Assembly: GCA_036307825.1 (NCBI GenBank)
Contig: JAXJWW010000082.1
Coordinates: 1 to 64,000 of the forward strand
DNA from: RGIG9060 sp036307825
GTDB taxonomy: Bacteria > Spirochaetota > Spirochaetia > Treponematales > Treponemataceae
DNA: 64,000 nt
Reading direction: 5' to 3'
Shown one piece after another: positions 9,406 to 17,940 of this stretch. Position numbers and translations under genes: made by a program. A model generated the notes under the pieces. That model saw only the letters and a program-made list of their open reading frames with translations. It was not told the origin of the DNA and did not search any database. The number at the start of each line of letters is the position of its first letter. Position 1 is the stretch's first letter.

Positions 9406-10535
9406 GAATCTTCCTCACATAAAAAATATTTAATATTTAATTTTCTTTCGAAATATTCTAACAAAGATTTTACTTCTTCATCAATTTCTTTTGGTCCAAC
9501 ATAATAAAAATCAGTATTTGAATTTAAATGCCATAAAGCTTTTTTTAGATTATCCAATGAAGAAAAATTTTTCTTTTCAATTGGTTGCAATAAAGCAGTC
9601 ATATCAAGTAAATTTTCTGTTTGATTTGCTCTAATTGAAAAATAAGGTTGCATTTCATTTATTTCATCATCAGAAGATTTTATAATTCCATTAGAAGCAA
9701 AACCATTTTCTTGTTTTAATCTTTTTGAATACATCAACAAAGAAGCTGAAATTTCTACAGCCTTCTCAATCACTTTGTATCTAAATTGATCAGGATAGTT
9801 ATCTAAACATAAATCTAAATAAACAAAAAAAGGTGAATTAAGAGAATCTTGAAATTCATTTGTAAATAATTTTCCAAAACGCGCACAAACTTTCCAGTTG
9901 ATTCTTTTAAATTCATCACCACTTTGATATTCACGAATTGAACGATACAAAGATAAATCTTCATATCTTTTATCATTTACGATAATTTCACCCTGAGGAA
10001 TTCCTTCTTTTACTAAAAAATTAAGTTCCCGTTTTGCAGGAATTACTAAAACACGACATTTTTCATTGTTTACAATTTCAATATTAAAAAATCCCAAAGG
10101 ATCTGAAGTTTTTAAAACCAAAGGCGAAATAAAAAATTCACCTCGAGTATTACCAGAAACATTGTACTTCAAAAAAGTTTTTCGTTTTGCCCCAAGTGAA
10201 ACACAAAACCTTGCACCTTCACCAAAAGTTTGTAAAGGTGCAGGAGAGTCAAAAACTTCTGAATAAATTATTGGTAAAAAAGAATTATTGCAAACTTCAA
10301 TTGTAACACAAAAATAATCTGTTCTGTTTATTCTAAATTCTTTAACAGTTCTTTTTACAGTAATATTTTTTGAAAGTACTCTTGAATAAATCCAAGATAA
10401 CAAATACAAAAGCATTAAAAAACTTGAAATTACTTGAATCATCTTATTTGCAGAAAACAAAAAAGCACATAATCCAAAAATTATCAAAATGAGTTTTTTT
10501 ATAAATTGTATTTCACTTCCAGATTTATTGCTCAT
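9402..10535 (-). CDS. DUF58 family protein
   Basis: A 377-residue protein with two N-terminal hydrophobic helices (about residues 12-45) and the DUF58 signature REYQSGDEFKRINWKVCAR near residues 198-216, followed by KLFTNEFQD. DUF58 proteins are almost always encoded next to MoxR AAA+ ATPases and are thought to act with them in membrane-associated complex assembly or metal insertion. The fold around the signature resembles a von Willebrand A domain, here without an obvious metal site. It lies 2 bases downstream of moxR and overlaps the next gene by 4, so the three genes form one operon. Confidence 0.85.
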   Translation of the reverse strand: MSNKSGSEIQFIKKLILIIFGLCAFLFSANKMIQVISSFLMLLYLLSWIYSRVLSKNITVKRTVKEFRINRTDYFCVTIEVCNNSFLPIIYSEVFDSPAPLQTFGEGARFCVSLGAKRKTFLKYNVSGNTRGEFFISPLVLKTSDPLGFFNIEIVNNEKCRVLVIPAKRELNFLVKEGIPQGEIIVNDKRYEDLSLYRSIREYQSGDEFKRINWKVCARFGKLFTNEFQDSLNSPFFVYLDLCLDNYPDQFRYKVIEKAVEISASLLMYSKRLKQENGFASNGIIKSSDDEINEMQPYFSIRANQTENLLDMTALLQPIEKKNFSSLDNLKKALWHLNSNTDFYYVGPKEIDEEVKSLLEYFERKLNIKYFLCEEDS

Positions 10536-10537
10536 TT

Positions 10538-11521
10538 TTACTTTGCACTATAATTTGGAACTGGTTCTTGTTCAAGAATTCTAGAAATAACTTCTTCATT
10601 TGTATAACCTTTCATTAAGGCATTAGGTTTTAAAATAATGCGCTTATTAAAAACAAAAGGAACTAAAGTTTTAACATCATCAGGAACTACATAAGTTCGA
10701 TTATGAATTGCAGCGTAAGCCTGACAAGCTTTATACAAAGCAATAGAACCACGAGGTGAAACTCCAACTTGAATAGCGTCATCCTTTCTTGTTGCATTTA
10801 CTAATTGTAACATATAATCAAGAACAACTCTTTCAACATGAACATCAACAATATCATTTTGACAAGTGATAATATCTTGACTTGTAACACATGGTTTTAC
10901 ATTTTCAATTGGATGCTGAATACTTCTTTGAGCTTCTATAATTGTAATTTCATTTTCTACATCTGGATATCCGATAGAAAGAGACATCATAAATCGGTCT
11001 TTTTGAGCTTCCGGCAAAGGGAAAGTTCCTTCAGATTCAACTGGATTTTCTGTAGCTATTAGAAAGAAAGGTTCAGGCATTTTATATGTATTTCCGTCTA
11101 CACTTACCTGACCTTCAGCCATTGCTTCCAAAAGTGCAGATTGAGTTCTAGGTGTTGCACGATTCAACTCATCAACTAAAACCATAGAAGACATAATCGG
11201 ACCTGTTCTAAATTGAAATTCCTGAGTTTTTGGATTGAACACAGAACAACCAGTTACATCAGCAGGCATTAAATCTGGTGTACATTGAATACGAGAAAAA
11301 CTTGAATCAATTGATTTTGATAAAGTTTTTGCCAAAACAGTTTTCCCTGTTCCAGGAACATCTTCCAATAGAACATGACCTTTTGCAAATAGAGTTGTTA
11401 AAATCAATTCAACAACTTCAGTTTTGCCTTTAAAAACACTCATTATTGATTCTGCAATTTTTTCAGCTGATTCTGAAATAAATTTTACAGATTTAGTTAA
11501 TTCTTTTTTTGAAGCTTCCAT
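10538..11521 (-). CDS. MoxR-family AAA+ ATPase
   Basis: A 327-residue AAA+ chaperone ATPase. Walker A GTGKT lies near residue 60, Walker B VDELNRATPRTQSALLEAM near 115, the sensor 1 region (ATENPVESEGTFPLPEAQKDRF) near 160-180, and the arginine-rich sensor 2 helix GVSPRGSIALYKACQA near 250. MoxR proteins act with DUF58 or VWA partners in assembling or maturing protein complexes. First gene of a three-gene operon. The ATG is only 7 bases from a perfect -10 box and no Shine-Dalgarno is present, so translation probably starts on a leaderless mRNA. Confidence 0.93.
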   Translation of the reverse strand: MEASKKELTKSVKFISESAEKIAESIMSVFKGKTEVVELILTTLFAKGHVLLEDVPGTGKTVLAKTLSKSIDSSFSRIQCTPDLMPADVTGCSVFNPKTQEFQFRTGPIMSSMVLVDELNRATPRTQSALLEAMAEGQVSVDGNTYKMPEPFFLIATENPVESEGTFPLPEAQKDRFMMSLSIGYPDVENEITIIEAQRSIQHPIENVKPCVTSQDIITCQNDIVDVHVERVVLDYMLQLVNATRKDDAIQVGVSPRGSIALYKACQAYAAIHNRTYVVPDDVKTLVPFVFNKRIILKPNALMKGYTNEEVISRILEQEPVPNYSAK

Positions 11522-11528
11522 ATTTGAT

Positions 11529-11558
11529 ATTATACCACACCTTGAAAAAAAATGTAAA
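11529..11558 (-). promoter_or_regulatory. Promoter of the moxR operon, predicted leaderless
   Basis: On the minus strand TTTACA, an 18-base spacer (a T-run then CAAGGTGTGG) and a consensus TATAAT whose complement is 11529-11534. The start codon begins at 11521, so the predicted transcription start falls on or within a base or two of the ATG. Confidence 0.65.
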
Positions 11559-11595
11559 AAAAAAAGGTTGAGTCAGAAAAATTTCTACTCAACCT
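11550..11595 (-). terminator. Terminator downstream of tRNA-Arg
   Basis: Inverted repeat AGGTTGAGT (11565-11573) / ACTCAACCT (11587-11595). On the minus strand it is followed by a run of T, as expected for an intrinsic terminator just after the tRNA and just before the moxR promoter. Confidence 0.85.
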
Positions 11596-11602
11596 AAACT
11601 GT

Positions 11603-11676
11603 CGGGTCCGGAGGGACTCGAACCCCCTACCTACTGCTTAGAAGGCAGTTGCTCTATCCAGATGAGCTACGAACCC
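11603..11676 (-). tRNA. tRNA-Arg (anticodon TCT)
   Basis: A 74-base cloverleaf. The acceptor stem GGGTTCG pairs with CGGACCC (one U-G pair), the anticodon stem is ACTGC/GCAGT with loop CTTCTAA (anticodon TCT, reading AGA/AGG), and the T arm is GGGGG-TTCGAGT-CCCTC. The discriminator base is G and the 3' CCA is not encoded. AGA is a major arginine codon in such AT-rich genomes. The gene stands alone and is followed by its own terminator. Confidence 0.96.
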
Positions 11677-11749
11677 AGCGACATATATGAATATATCAAA
11701 TATCAAAAAAAAAGTCAAATACTAAATCAAAGTTTTATTAAAATATCCT

Positions 11750-12520
11750 TTAATTATCAAAATCAGATTCACTGATAACAATGTATCCAAGTGGTTCTAA
11801 TTGACTATATTTATAAGTAAAATCTGGTGTCATACCAATTGAAACTGCATAGGCATTTACATACCAAACATTTTCTGTATTTTCATCTGTTAGTTGAACA
11901 TACTTTACATCAATATTATCTTGCTCTGGAATTGAATTTTGATAAGAACGATCATTAACAACTGTATTAGATGAAGAAGAATAAAAAGAAAAAGTTGATT
12001 CATTTTCTCTTAAAGGAATTGCAATATCGGAACCATCCATCACATATTGACCAGAAATTTTAATACCTGCCCGATACGGATCGTCCACGTAACCTTCTGT
12101 AAATAAACGAATTTCCACACTTCTATTATTCTCAGCTTTTGAAACTAAAGGGATATCATTATTTGATAATATCATTTTTTGATAACCTAATGCTTCTGCT
12201 CTATTATAACCTTTATCAGAAAACTCGCTATCATAATTATTTATAGAGAAACTATCAGTTGTTAATTGGGATAATGTATTATAAATTTTATAGATTACAG
12301 CAGTTCCCGTGTAAATATCCATTCCTTTATTTTCTACATCAGCAGTTCTAAAAGAAAAATATCGTCCAAGAGCTTCTGTATTTTCGTTTACGATTTGTGA
12401 GTCTGAAGGTGGATAAAGAATATAGTAAACATCTAATCCACAAGAAATAGAAAAGACGCACATAATTAGAGCTAAACCAAGAAAAACATATTTTTTGTAA
12501 TTATGTACGCCTTTTTTCAT
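11750..12520 (-). CDS. Lipoprotein of unknown function
   Basis: 256 residues from the ATG at 12520. I prefer this start to upstream in-frame codons because it gives a clean lipoprotein signal: KKYVF, a hydrophobic core, and lipobox SISC with lipidated Cys27 (FSISCGLD). The ATG follows the TAA of the upstream TPR gene by one base, so translation is probably coupled. The mature part is hydrophilic, has no internal membrane segment, and is rich in Tyr, Ser and Asn. I recognise no domain. A surface or periplasmic lipoprotein is the safest call; context with the membrane TPR protein suggests an envelope role. Confidence 0.75.
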   Translation of the reverse strand: MKKGVHNYKKYVFLGLALIMCVFSISCGLDVYYILYPPSDSQIVNENTEALGRYFSFRTADVENKGMDIYTGTAVIYKIYNTLSQLTTDSFSINNYDSEFSDKGYNRAEALGYQKMILSNNDIPLVSKAENNRSVEIRLFTEGYVDDPYRAGIKISGQYVMDGSDIAIPLRENESTFSFYSSSSNTVVNDRSYQNSIPEQDNIDVKYVQLTDENTENVWYVNAYAVSIGMTPDFTYKYSQLEPLGYIVISESDFDN

Positions 12521-12521
12521 T

Positions 12522-13202
12522 TTATTCAGAAACAACCTGTGTATCAATAAGAATTAATCTTGAATTTGCTAAATCAGCCCATTCTGAGTCAGAATATGAG
12601 TTCAAGATATTTTTGTATTCAATAATAGCTTGTTCTGTTTTTCCTTGTGTTTCATACAAACGAGCAAGACTAAACATTGCATGTGGTTTTAATTCAAAAG
12701 ATTCATTGTTTAGTGCTAATAAATAGTATTTTTCAGCGTTAACTACATCAGCTAATTGTTCGTAACAAACAGCAGCATTGTAATATGAAATTCCAGCAAG
12801 ATATGATTTAGCAATATCTCCAGCTTTTACCCAAGCGTCTAAAGAATTTTGCCAATCAGCATTTTTGAAATATGTTTCAGCAATCATCATATATGCTCTT
12901 ACAGTATTTCCATTTTTTCCATTTGACTCTGCAAATGATTTTACATCTGTTAAAAATTTTTCTTCTGCAGCTACAAGTTCATCACCCTCTAAAGTTGAAT
13001 TTGCCTTCATTAAGTTATAAACAGCTGAATCTAAAAAATTAGCACCATTCATTTTTGCTTTTGCTGATACTGTTGTAAAAATACCAACACCAACAGAAGC
13101 AACAACTAATAAAATTAAAAAAACAATCCAAAATTTTTGTGTTTTTGCAAAAAATCCACCTAAAACATCAGAAGCAGTTTTTTCATTTTTTGTATTTTCC
13201 AT
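12522..13202 (-). CDS. Membrane-anchored TPR protein
   Basis: 226 residues from the ATG at 13202; GAGG lies 9 bases upstream, inside a possible five-codon extension. A short cytoplasmic N-terminus is followed by one membrane helix (about residues 24-46, WIVFLILLVVASVGVGIF). The rest is periplasmic with TPR units (AYMMIAETYFKNADWQNSLD; ISYYNAAVCYEQLADVVNAEKYY; MFSLARLYETQGKTEQAIIEY). The layout of one N-terminal helix and a TPR tail resembles YfgM/AncA-type proteins, which help envelope protein folding in enterobacteria. The ancillary role is inferred. It is followed by the lipoprotein gene with a 1-base gap. Confidence 0.75.
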   Translation of the reverse strand: MENTKNEKTASDVLGGFFAKTQKFWIVFLILLVVASVGVGIFTTVSAKAKMNGANFLDSAVYNLMKANSTLEGDELVAAEEKFLTDVKSFAESNGKNGNTVRAYMMIAETYFKNADWQNSLDAWVKAGDIAKSYLAGISYYNAAVCYEQLADVVNAEKYYLLALNNESFELKPHAMFSLARLYETQGKTEQAIIEYKNILNSYSDSEWADLANSRLILIDTQVVSE

Positions 13203-13226
13203 AATAATAAACCTCATTTAATAAAT

Positions 13227-14132
13227 TTATTTTCGTATATCAAGATCACTCATCAATTTTGAAAGATAAGTTCTCTGAATCCCCATGATTTTTGCAGCTT
13301 CAGTTTGATTCCAAGAAACACAATCTAAAATTTGTATAACAAAATTTTTCTTAAATTTATGTAATGCAATTTTCAAATTTCTATCAGAATCTAAATCAAC
13401 TGAATGACAATCAAAAATATCTTCATTTTTAACAGTCAATGGCAAATTTACATCCTTAATTATTGGAGGTTGACCAAGAATACATGCTCTTTCTACAGCA
13501 TTTTTTAATTCTCTTACATTTCCTTGCCAATAATAATCATATAACATTTCTAAAGCATTTTGTGTAAATCCAGTAAAATTTTTTTTCAATTTTTTACTAA
13601 AAATCTCACAAAAATTCATTGCTAAAGGCTCAATATCCTCTTTTCGATAACGCAAAGCAGGAATTTTTATAGGAAAAGCATTTAACCTATAATACAATTC
13701 ACGCAAAAAACTTCCGTCATTTACTTTTGATTCTAAATCAATTGATGAAGAAGCTACAATTCTTGAATTACATTCACCACTTTGAATATAACTAAGAAGC
13801 ATTTTTTGTAAATTCAAGGGAAGAAATCCAACTTCATCAAAAAAAATAGTACCATTTGAAGATATTTTTAAACTACCTTCATTTTTTTGATTTGAAGAAT
13901 CATCTCCAAAAATTTCACTTTTTAACAACTGATTTGATTTAGAAAAACAATTTACTCGTACAAATAAATCATTGCGCCTTAAACTTTTTAAGTGAATTTG
14001 CTCAGCAACTAAACTTTTACCAACTCCGTTTTCGCCATGTATAAGAACCGGAGAATTTGTCGGTGCTATTTTGGTAACAACTGAGATTATGTCCAACATT
14101 TGAGGACTTTTTGCAACAAAGTTACGATACAT
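13227..14132 (-). CDS. AAA+/Fis-type transcriptional regulator lacking the GAFTGA loop
   Basis: A 301-residue protein (ATG at 14132; no clear ribosome-binding site) built like the core of a sigma-54 activator: Walker A GENGVGKS near residue 33, Walker B TIFFDEVGFLP, RELYYRLNAFPIKIPALRYRKEDI, the WQGNVRELKNAVERA sensor 2 region, and a C-terminal Fis-type helix-turn-helix (WNQTEAAKIMGIQRTYLSKL). The loop that should carry GAFTGA is degenerate: EIFGDDSSNQKNEGSL replaces ELFGHEKGAFTGA. That loop contacts sigma-54, so this protein probably does not open sigma-54 promoters and may act like TyrR on sigma-70 promoters. No receiver or sensor domain is present. It lies upstream of the TPR and lipoprotein genes and may control them. 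Confidence 0.85.
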   Translation of the reverse strand: MYRNFVAKSPQMLDIISVVTKIAPTNSPVLIHGENGVGKSLVAEQIHLKSLRRNDLFVRVNCFSKSNQLLKSEIFGDDSSNQKNEGSLKISSNGTIFFDEVGFLPLNLQKMLLSYIQSGECNSRIVASSSIDLESKVNDGSFLRELYYRLNAFPIKIPALRYRKEDIEPLAMNFCEIFSKKLKKNFTGFTQNALEMLYDYYWQGNVRELKNAVERACILGQPPIIKDVNLPLTVKNEDIFDCHSVDLDSDRNLKIALHKFKKNFVIQILDCVSWNQTEAAKIMGIQRTYLSKLMSDLDIRK

Positions 14133-14160
14133 AAACAACTAGAATTGATAAGGTCTATAT

Positions 14161-14197
14161 AGATAAAACGCATTGTCAAAAAACTTCAACAATGCGT
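14161..14197 (-). terminator. Terminator after rpsA
   Basis: Perfect 9-bp inverted repeat ACGCATTGT (14168-14176) / ACAATGCGT (14189-14197), 15 bases after the rpsA stop codon, followed on the minus strand by TTTTATCTATA. Confidence 0.8.
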
Positions 14198-14211
14198 TTA
14201 TTATCTAAAAA

Positions 14212-15930
14212 TTAGTTTTTGTTTTTAAGTAAATCACCAAAAGGTGTATATGCTTCATCATCATTACTATTTGATGTTGACATATATTGTGAAATTTCAT
14301 CTCTTTGAATTTTTTGTTTATATTCTTTTACAGAGAATCCAACTTTCTGTTTTGCAACATTAACATCAACAACATAAACATTGATTTTGTCGCCAACGTT
14401 ATATTTTTTAACAGCATCTTCAAAAGATTCTTCTCTATTTTCACAAAGATTTGACTTATTAACTAAACCTTCGATACCTTCTTCAGCTTTAACAAAGATA
14501 CCAAAATCTGTAATTGAAACAACTTCACCTTCAAGAGTTGAACCTGCTTTATGTTCCTTAGCAAATTTTTCCCATGGATTGTCAGAAAGTTGTTTAACAC
14601 CAAGACGGATTTTGTGGTTATCTGGATTATTTTCGATAACTACAACTTCGATTTCTTGATTTACAGCGAGTTCACCACCAAAGTGTTTTGTATTTTTTGT
14701 CCAAGACCAATCATCAACTGAAAGATATCCATCGATACCATCTTCAAGTTCGATAAATGCTCCTGTATTTGTAATTTTAACAACTTTGCGTGTAAGTTTT
14801 GTTCCAACTGGATATTTTTCTGTAATTGTATCCCATGGATTTTCAGAAACTTGTTTAAGACCAAGTGAAACACGACCGTTTTGGATATCATATCCAAGAA
14901 TCATACATTCAACTTCATCACCAATTTTTACAACTTCTGATGGTTTGTTAATTTTCTTTGTCCAAGAGAATTCACTGATGTGAGCAAGACCTTCGATACC
15001 TTCTTCAAGTTCGATAAATGCACCAAATTCAGTAAGTTTTGTTACTTTACCTTTTACGATATCATTTACATTGTACTTGTCTTCGAAGTGCAACCATGGA
15101 TCTTCTGTAAAATGTTTAAGAGAAAGATTAATTCTCTTTTCTTCTGGTTCAAGACGAATAACTTTAACTTCGATTTCTTGACCTTTTTTTACAAAATCTT
15201 TTGGTCGAGTAACATGTCCCCAACTCATATCATTGATATGAAGAAGACCATCAAATCCACCTAAATCGATGAAAGCACCAAAACTTGTAAAACTTTTTAC
15301 AGTTCCTTTTACAACTTCTCCAATTGAAATTTCATTGAAGAATTTGTCGCGGTTTTGAGTCATTGACTCTTCAAGATATTTTCTGCGGTTTACAACAACA
15401 TTTGTTTTACTGTCTGTAAACAATCGTTCAATGTAGAATTTACTCTTTGTTCCAATGAGTTTTTCTGCTTTTTCAACTTTTTGGCTGTCAGATTGGCTGA
15501 TTGGAAGGAAAGCTCTAATTCCACCACCTAAATTTACATCATAACCGCCTTTAACAACCTTTTCGATTGTTCCTTCAACAGGAGTCTTTTCTTTATAAGA
15601 CTGGCGTACATTCTTCCAAAGTTGTTGAAAATCAGCTTTTTGCTTTGAAACAATAACTTCACCATGTTTATTCTCTTTTGTAACGAGAACAACAGATACA
15701 ACATCACCAACTTTCGGTACATCCGAAAACTCCGCAATTGGGATTTTCCCTTCTGACTTGTATCCCACGTCAACGAAAACTTGGTCTGGTGTAACTTGTA
15801 CTACATAACCATCAACAAGCTGACCTTCTTCGAGAGATTCAAGACTTTTTAGATACTTTTCTTGTAATTGTGTCTGAATGTTGTCTTTGGAGTTAAGACC
15901 TTCATCCATTACCACGTCCTTCTGTTCCAT
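14212..15930 (-). CDS. rpsA: 30S ribosomal protein S1
   Basis: A 572-residue protein made of tandem S1 (OB-fold) RNA-binding domains. Repeated signatures include GGYDVNLGGGIRAFLPIS, GAFIDLGGFDGLLHI, GAFIELEEGIEGLAHISEF, GAFIELEDGIDGYLSV and GIFVKAEEGIEGLVNKS, each followed by KRINLSLK-type strands. Length matches six-domain S1 proteins (about 550-580). S1 binds mRNA upstream of start codons and helps the 30S subunit initiate, which matters here because many genes have weak Shine-Dalgarno sequences. It follows cmk by 9 bases in the standard cmk-rpsA arrangement. Confidence 0.97.
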   Translation of the reverse strand: MEQKDVVMDEGLNSKDNIQTQLQEKYLKSLESLEEGQLVDGYVVQVTPDQVFVDVGYKSEGKIPIAEFSDVPKVGDVVSVVLVTKENKHGEVIVSKQKADFQQLWKNVRQSYKEKTPVEGTIEKVVKGGYDVNLGGGIRAFLPISQSDSQKVEKAEKLIGTKSKFYIERLFTDSKTNVVVNRRKYLEESMTQNRDKFFNEISIGEVVKGTVKSFTSFGAFIDLGGFDGLLHINDMSWGHVTRPKDFVKKGQEIEVKVIRLEPEEKRINLSLKHFTEDPWLHFEDKYNVNDIVKGKVTKLTEFGAFIELEEGIEGLAHISEFSWTKKINKPSEVVKIGDEVECMILGYDIQNGRVSLGLKQVSENPWDTITEKYPVGTKLTRKVVKITNTGAFIELEDGIDGYLSVDDWSWTKNTKHFGGELAVNQEIEVVVIENNPDNHKIRLGVKQLSDNPWEKFAKEHKAGSTLEGEVVSITDFGIFVKAEEGIEGLVNKSNLCENREESFEDAVKKYNVGDKINVYVVDVNVAKQKVGFSVKEYKQKIQRDEISQYMSTSNSNDDEAYTPFGDLLKNKN

Positions 15931-15939
15931 ATTAAACCC

Positions 15940-16572
15940 TTATAAATGTATTTTGCTTAGAATTATCGCACAAACTTCGTCAATGGTCAATAGCGAAGTG
16001 TCAATATATGTAGCATCTTCTGCAATTTTAAGAGAACCTTCTTTTTTATTTTTATCAATTTCGTCCCTTTTTTCGATTGCAGCTTTAATTTCTTCCAATG
16101 ATAAATCACTTACACCTTGGTCAAAACGTCTTTTTGCTCGAACATCAGAGGAAGCATCGAGATAAAATTTGTGTTCAGCATTTGGAAAAACCACAGTTGT
16201 AATATCACGACCTTCGCAAACTACACTTTGTTTTTCTGTAATTTTACGAAGTTTTTTGTTCACGATATGACGCAATTCCACAATGGCAGAAATTGGAGAG
16301 GAATGTTCAGAAATAATATCTTGATGAAGCAAATGATTTACATCTTCTCCATTCAAAATAAGATGATTATCAATATAATCTAAATCTAGACTTTCTGCAT
16401 GTTCCAAAATTTTTTCTTCATTAGTTAAATCAATTTTATTTTGTAACAAAGAAAGTGTAATTCCTCGATAAAAACTTCCGGAATTTAAAAAAGTAATATT
16501 TAGTTTTTCTGAAATTAATTTTGCAATGGTACTTTTTCCTGTTCCAGCAGGACCGTCAATAGCAACTATCAT
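15940..16572 (-). CDS. cmk: Cytidylate kinase
   Basis: Phosphorylates CMP and dCMP with ATP for pyrimidine nucleotide supply and recycling. The 210-residue protein has the P-loop DGPAGTGKST at residues 6-15, the substrate motif FLNSGSFYRG near 30, and the conserved CEGRDITTVVFPNAEHKFYL segment near 120-138. Typical bacterial Cmk is 215-230 residues. It lies between the pseudouridine synthase gene (21-base gap) and rpsA (9-base gap), so it is part of the scpA-scpB-rluB-cmk-rpsA operon. Confidence 0.97.
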   Translation of the reverse strand: MIVAIDGPAGTGKSTIAKLISEKLNITFLNSGSFYRGITLSLLQNKIDLTNEEKILEHAESLDLDYIDNHLILNGEDVNHLLHQDIISEHSSPISAIVELRHIVNKKLRKITEKQSVVCEGRDITTVVFPNAEHKFYLDASSDVRAKRRFDQGVSDLSLEEIKAAIEKRDEIDKNKKEGSLKIAEDATYIDTSLLTIDEVCAIILSKIHL

Positions 16573-16593
16573 AATATTTTCCTTTATGTTGAA

Positions 16594-17397
16594 TTATTCA
16601 CAGTTTTCACAAAGTGATAAAAGATTTTTTACATCATCTTGAGTAAGTTCTCTAAAATTTCCACTTTGAAGACCTTCAACTTTTATATTACCAATTCTAA
16701 TTCTAGTTAAGGCTTTAATTCCAATTTCAAAACTATCAAAAACTCGTCGAATTTCACGATTTTTACCCTCGATTAAAACAACTCGCATTCTTCTTGAGTT
16801 TATAAGTTCAGCATCCTTTGCTTTATAAAAAACACCTTCAACTCGTAAGCCTTTTTTAAACTTTTCTGCCAAATTTGCAGGAATTGGAATACTTGTATCA
16901 ACAATATATTCTTTTTCGATTTGTGCCGATGGATGTGAAATCTTTGCGGCAAAATCACCGTCGTTTGTAAAAAGAATCAAACCACAAGAAAACATATCAA
17001 GTCGGCCAACATTATAAAGTCGTTCTGTAAAATGAGGTTTTAGTAAATCGGCGGCAACTTGTCTTCCTTTTTCGTCAGCAAGGGAACAAACATATCCGGC
17101 TGGTTTAAAAAGCAAAACATAACGCAAGTTTTCTTCAAAACTGATTTTTTTACCATCAACAGTAACTTCATCTTTTGATGAAACTTTTGTTCCAAGTTGA
17201 GTGATTTTTTCACCATTAACACAAACTCTTCCGTCTGTGATGATTTTTTCACTAGCACGACGACTTGCAACACCACACTTTGCAAGATACAACTGTAAAC
17301 GCATTTCATCGTTGGCGTTACTATTTTGAGAAGAATTATTTGTAGAATTAAATTTATTATCTTGCAAGTTCAAATCGCTCACTTTCTGTTTCTTCAA
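16594..17397 (-). CDS. rluB: RluB-type 23S rRNA pseudouridine synthase
   Basis: RsuA/RluB-family enzyme that isomerises uridine in 23S rRNA. An S4 RNA-binding domain (RLQLYLAKCGVASRRASEKII) is followed by the catalytic motif GRLDMFSCGLILFTNDG and the EGKNREIRRVF signature. The first 31 residues are a Ser/Asn/Gln-rich linker overlapping the end of scpB by 41 bases. The most upstream start is a TTG (17397) without a clear ribosome-binding site. The ATG at 17304 begins exactly at the S4 domain and is the main alternative, also without a Shine-Dalgarno. The choice between RluB and the close relatives RluE, RluF or RsuA rests on the usual scpB-rluB-cmk context. Confidence 0.88.
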   Translation of the reverse strand: MKKQKVSDLNLQDNKFNSTNNSSQNSNANDEMRLQLYLAKCGVASRRASEKIITDGRVCVNGEKITQLGTKVSSKDEVTVDGKKISFEENLRYVLLFKPAGYVCSLADEKGRQVAADLLKPHFTERLYNVGRLDMFSCGLILFTNDGDFAAKISHPSAQIEKEYIVDTSIPIPANLAEKFKKGLRVEGVFYKAKDAELINSRRMRVVLIEGKNREIRRVFDSFEIGIKALTRIRIGNIKVEGLQSGNFRELTQDDVKNLLSLCENCE

Positions 17398-17902
17398 GTT
17401 TTGGCAAATCTGAAATACTGTTCAAACGGAAGAATTTCAAAAATTCTTTTGTTGTACCAAACTGAACAGGCTTTCCTGGTGCATCTTTTTTTCCAACTTC
17501 TTTGATTAAATTTCGTTCTGCTAAAAGACGAATCATATTATCTGCTGAAACACCTCGAATTGCTTCAATTTCAGCGCGAGTAATTGGTTGAGAATACGCA
17601 ATAATTGAAAGAGTTTCCATTGCAGCTTTAGATAATTTTGCTTCTGATTTTTTTCCGTATCTGTCTTTTAAGCATCCCCAAAGTTCTTTTTTAGGTGTAA
17701 TTACCCATCCACCAGAAATTTGAGTTAATTCAATTCCTGAATCTTCAGCAGCGTATTTTTCTTGTAATTTTTGCAAAGCAATTTCTACAACATCTCTTGA
17801 AAGTTCAGAGATTTTAGAAATCATATCTTCATTAAGTGGTTCAGAATCTAAAAATAAAATTGCTTCAACAATAGCGGTTTCTTGTTTCAAATTAAACTCC
17901 AT
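17357..17902 (-). CDS. scpB: Segregation and condensation protein B
   Basis: ScpB is the winged-helix kleisin-interacting subunit of the SMC-ScpAB condensin. The 181-residue protein shows the tandem winged helices with ETLSIIAYSQPITRAEIEAIRGVSAD, the best conserved part of the family, and RNLIKEVGKKDAPGKPVQFGTT near residues 130-150. It starts 38 bases after the scpA stop and overlaps the rluB start region. Confidence 0.95.
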   Translation of the reverse strand: MEFNLKQETAIVEAILFLDSEPLNEDMISKISELSRDVVEIALQKLQEKYAAEDSGIELTQISGGWVITPKKELWGCLKDRYGKKSEAKLSKAAMETLSIIAYSQPITRAEIEAIRGVSADNMIRLLAERNLIKEVGKKDAPGKPVQFGTTKEFLKFFRLNSISDLPKLEETESERFELAR

Positions 17903-17940
17903 GGGCTACAGTATATCCGTTTTATTGAGTATTTTTCAAG

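Noticed and set aside
14168..14197. TTGACA as a -35 box for the AAA+/Fis gene
   Set aside because: It lies inside the rpsA terminator stem, and no -10 box sits at a good distance.
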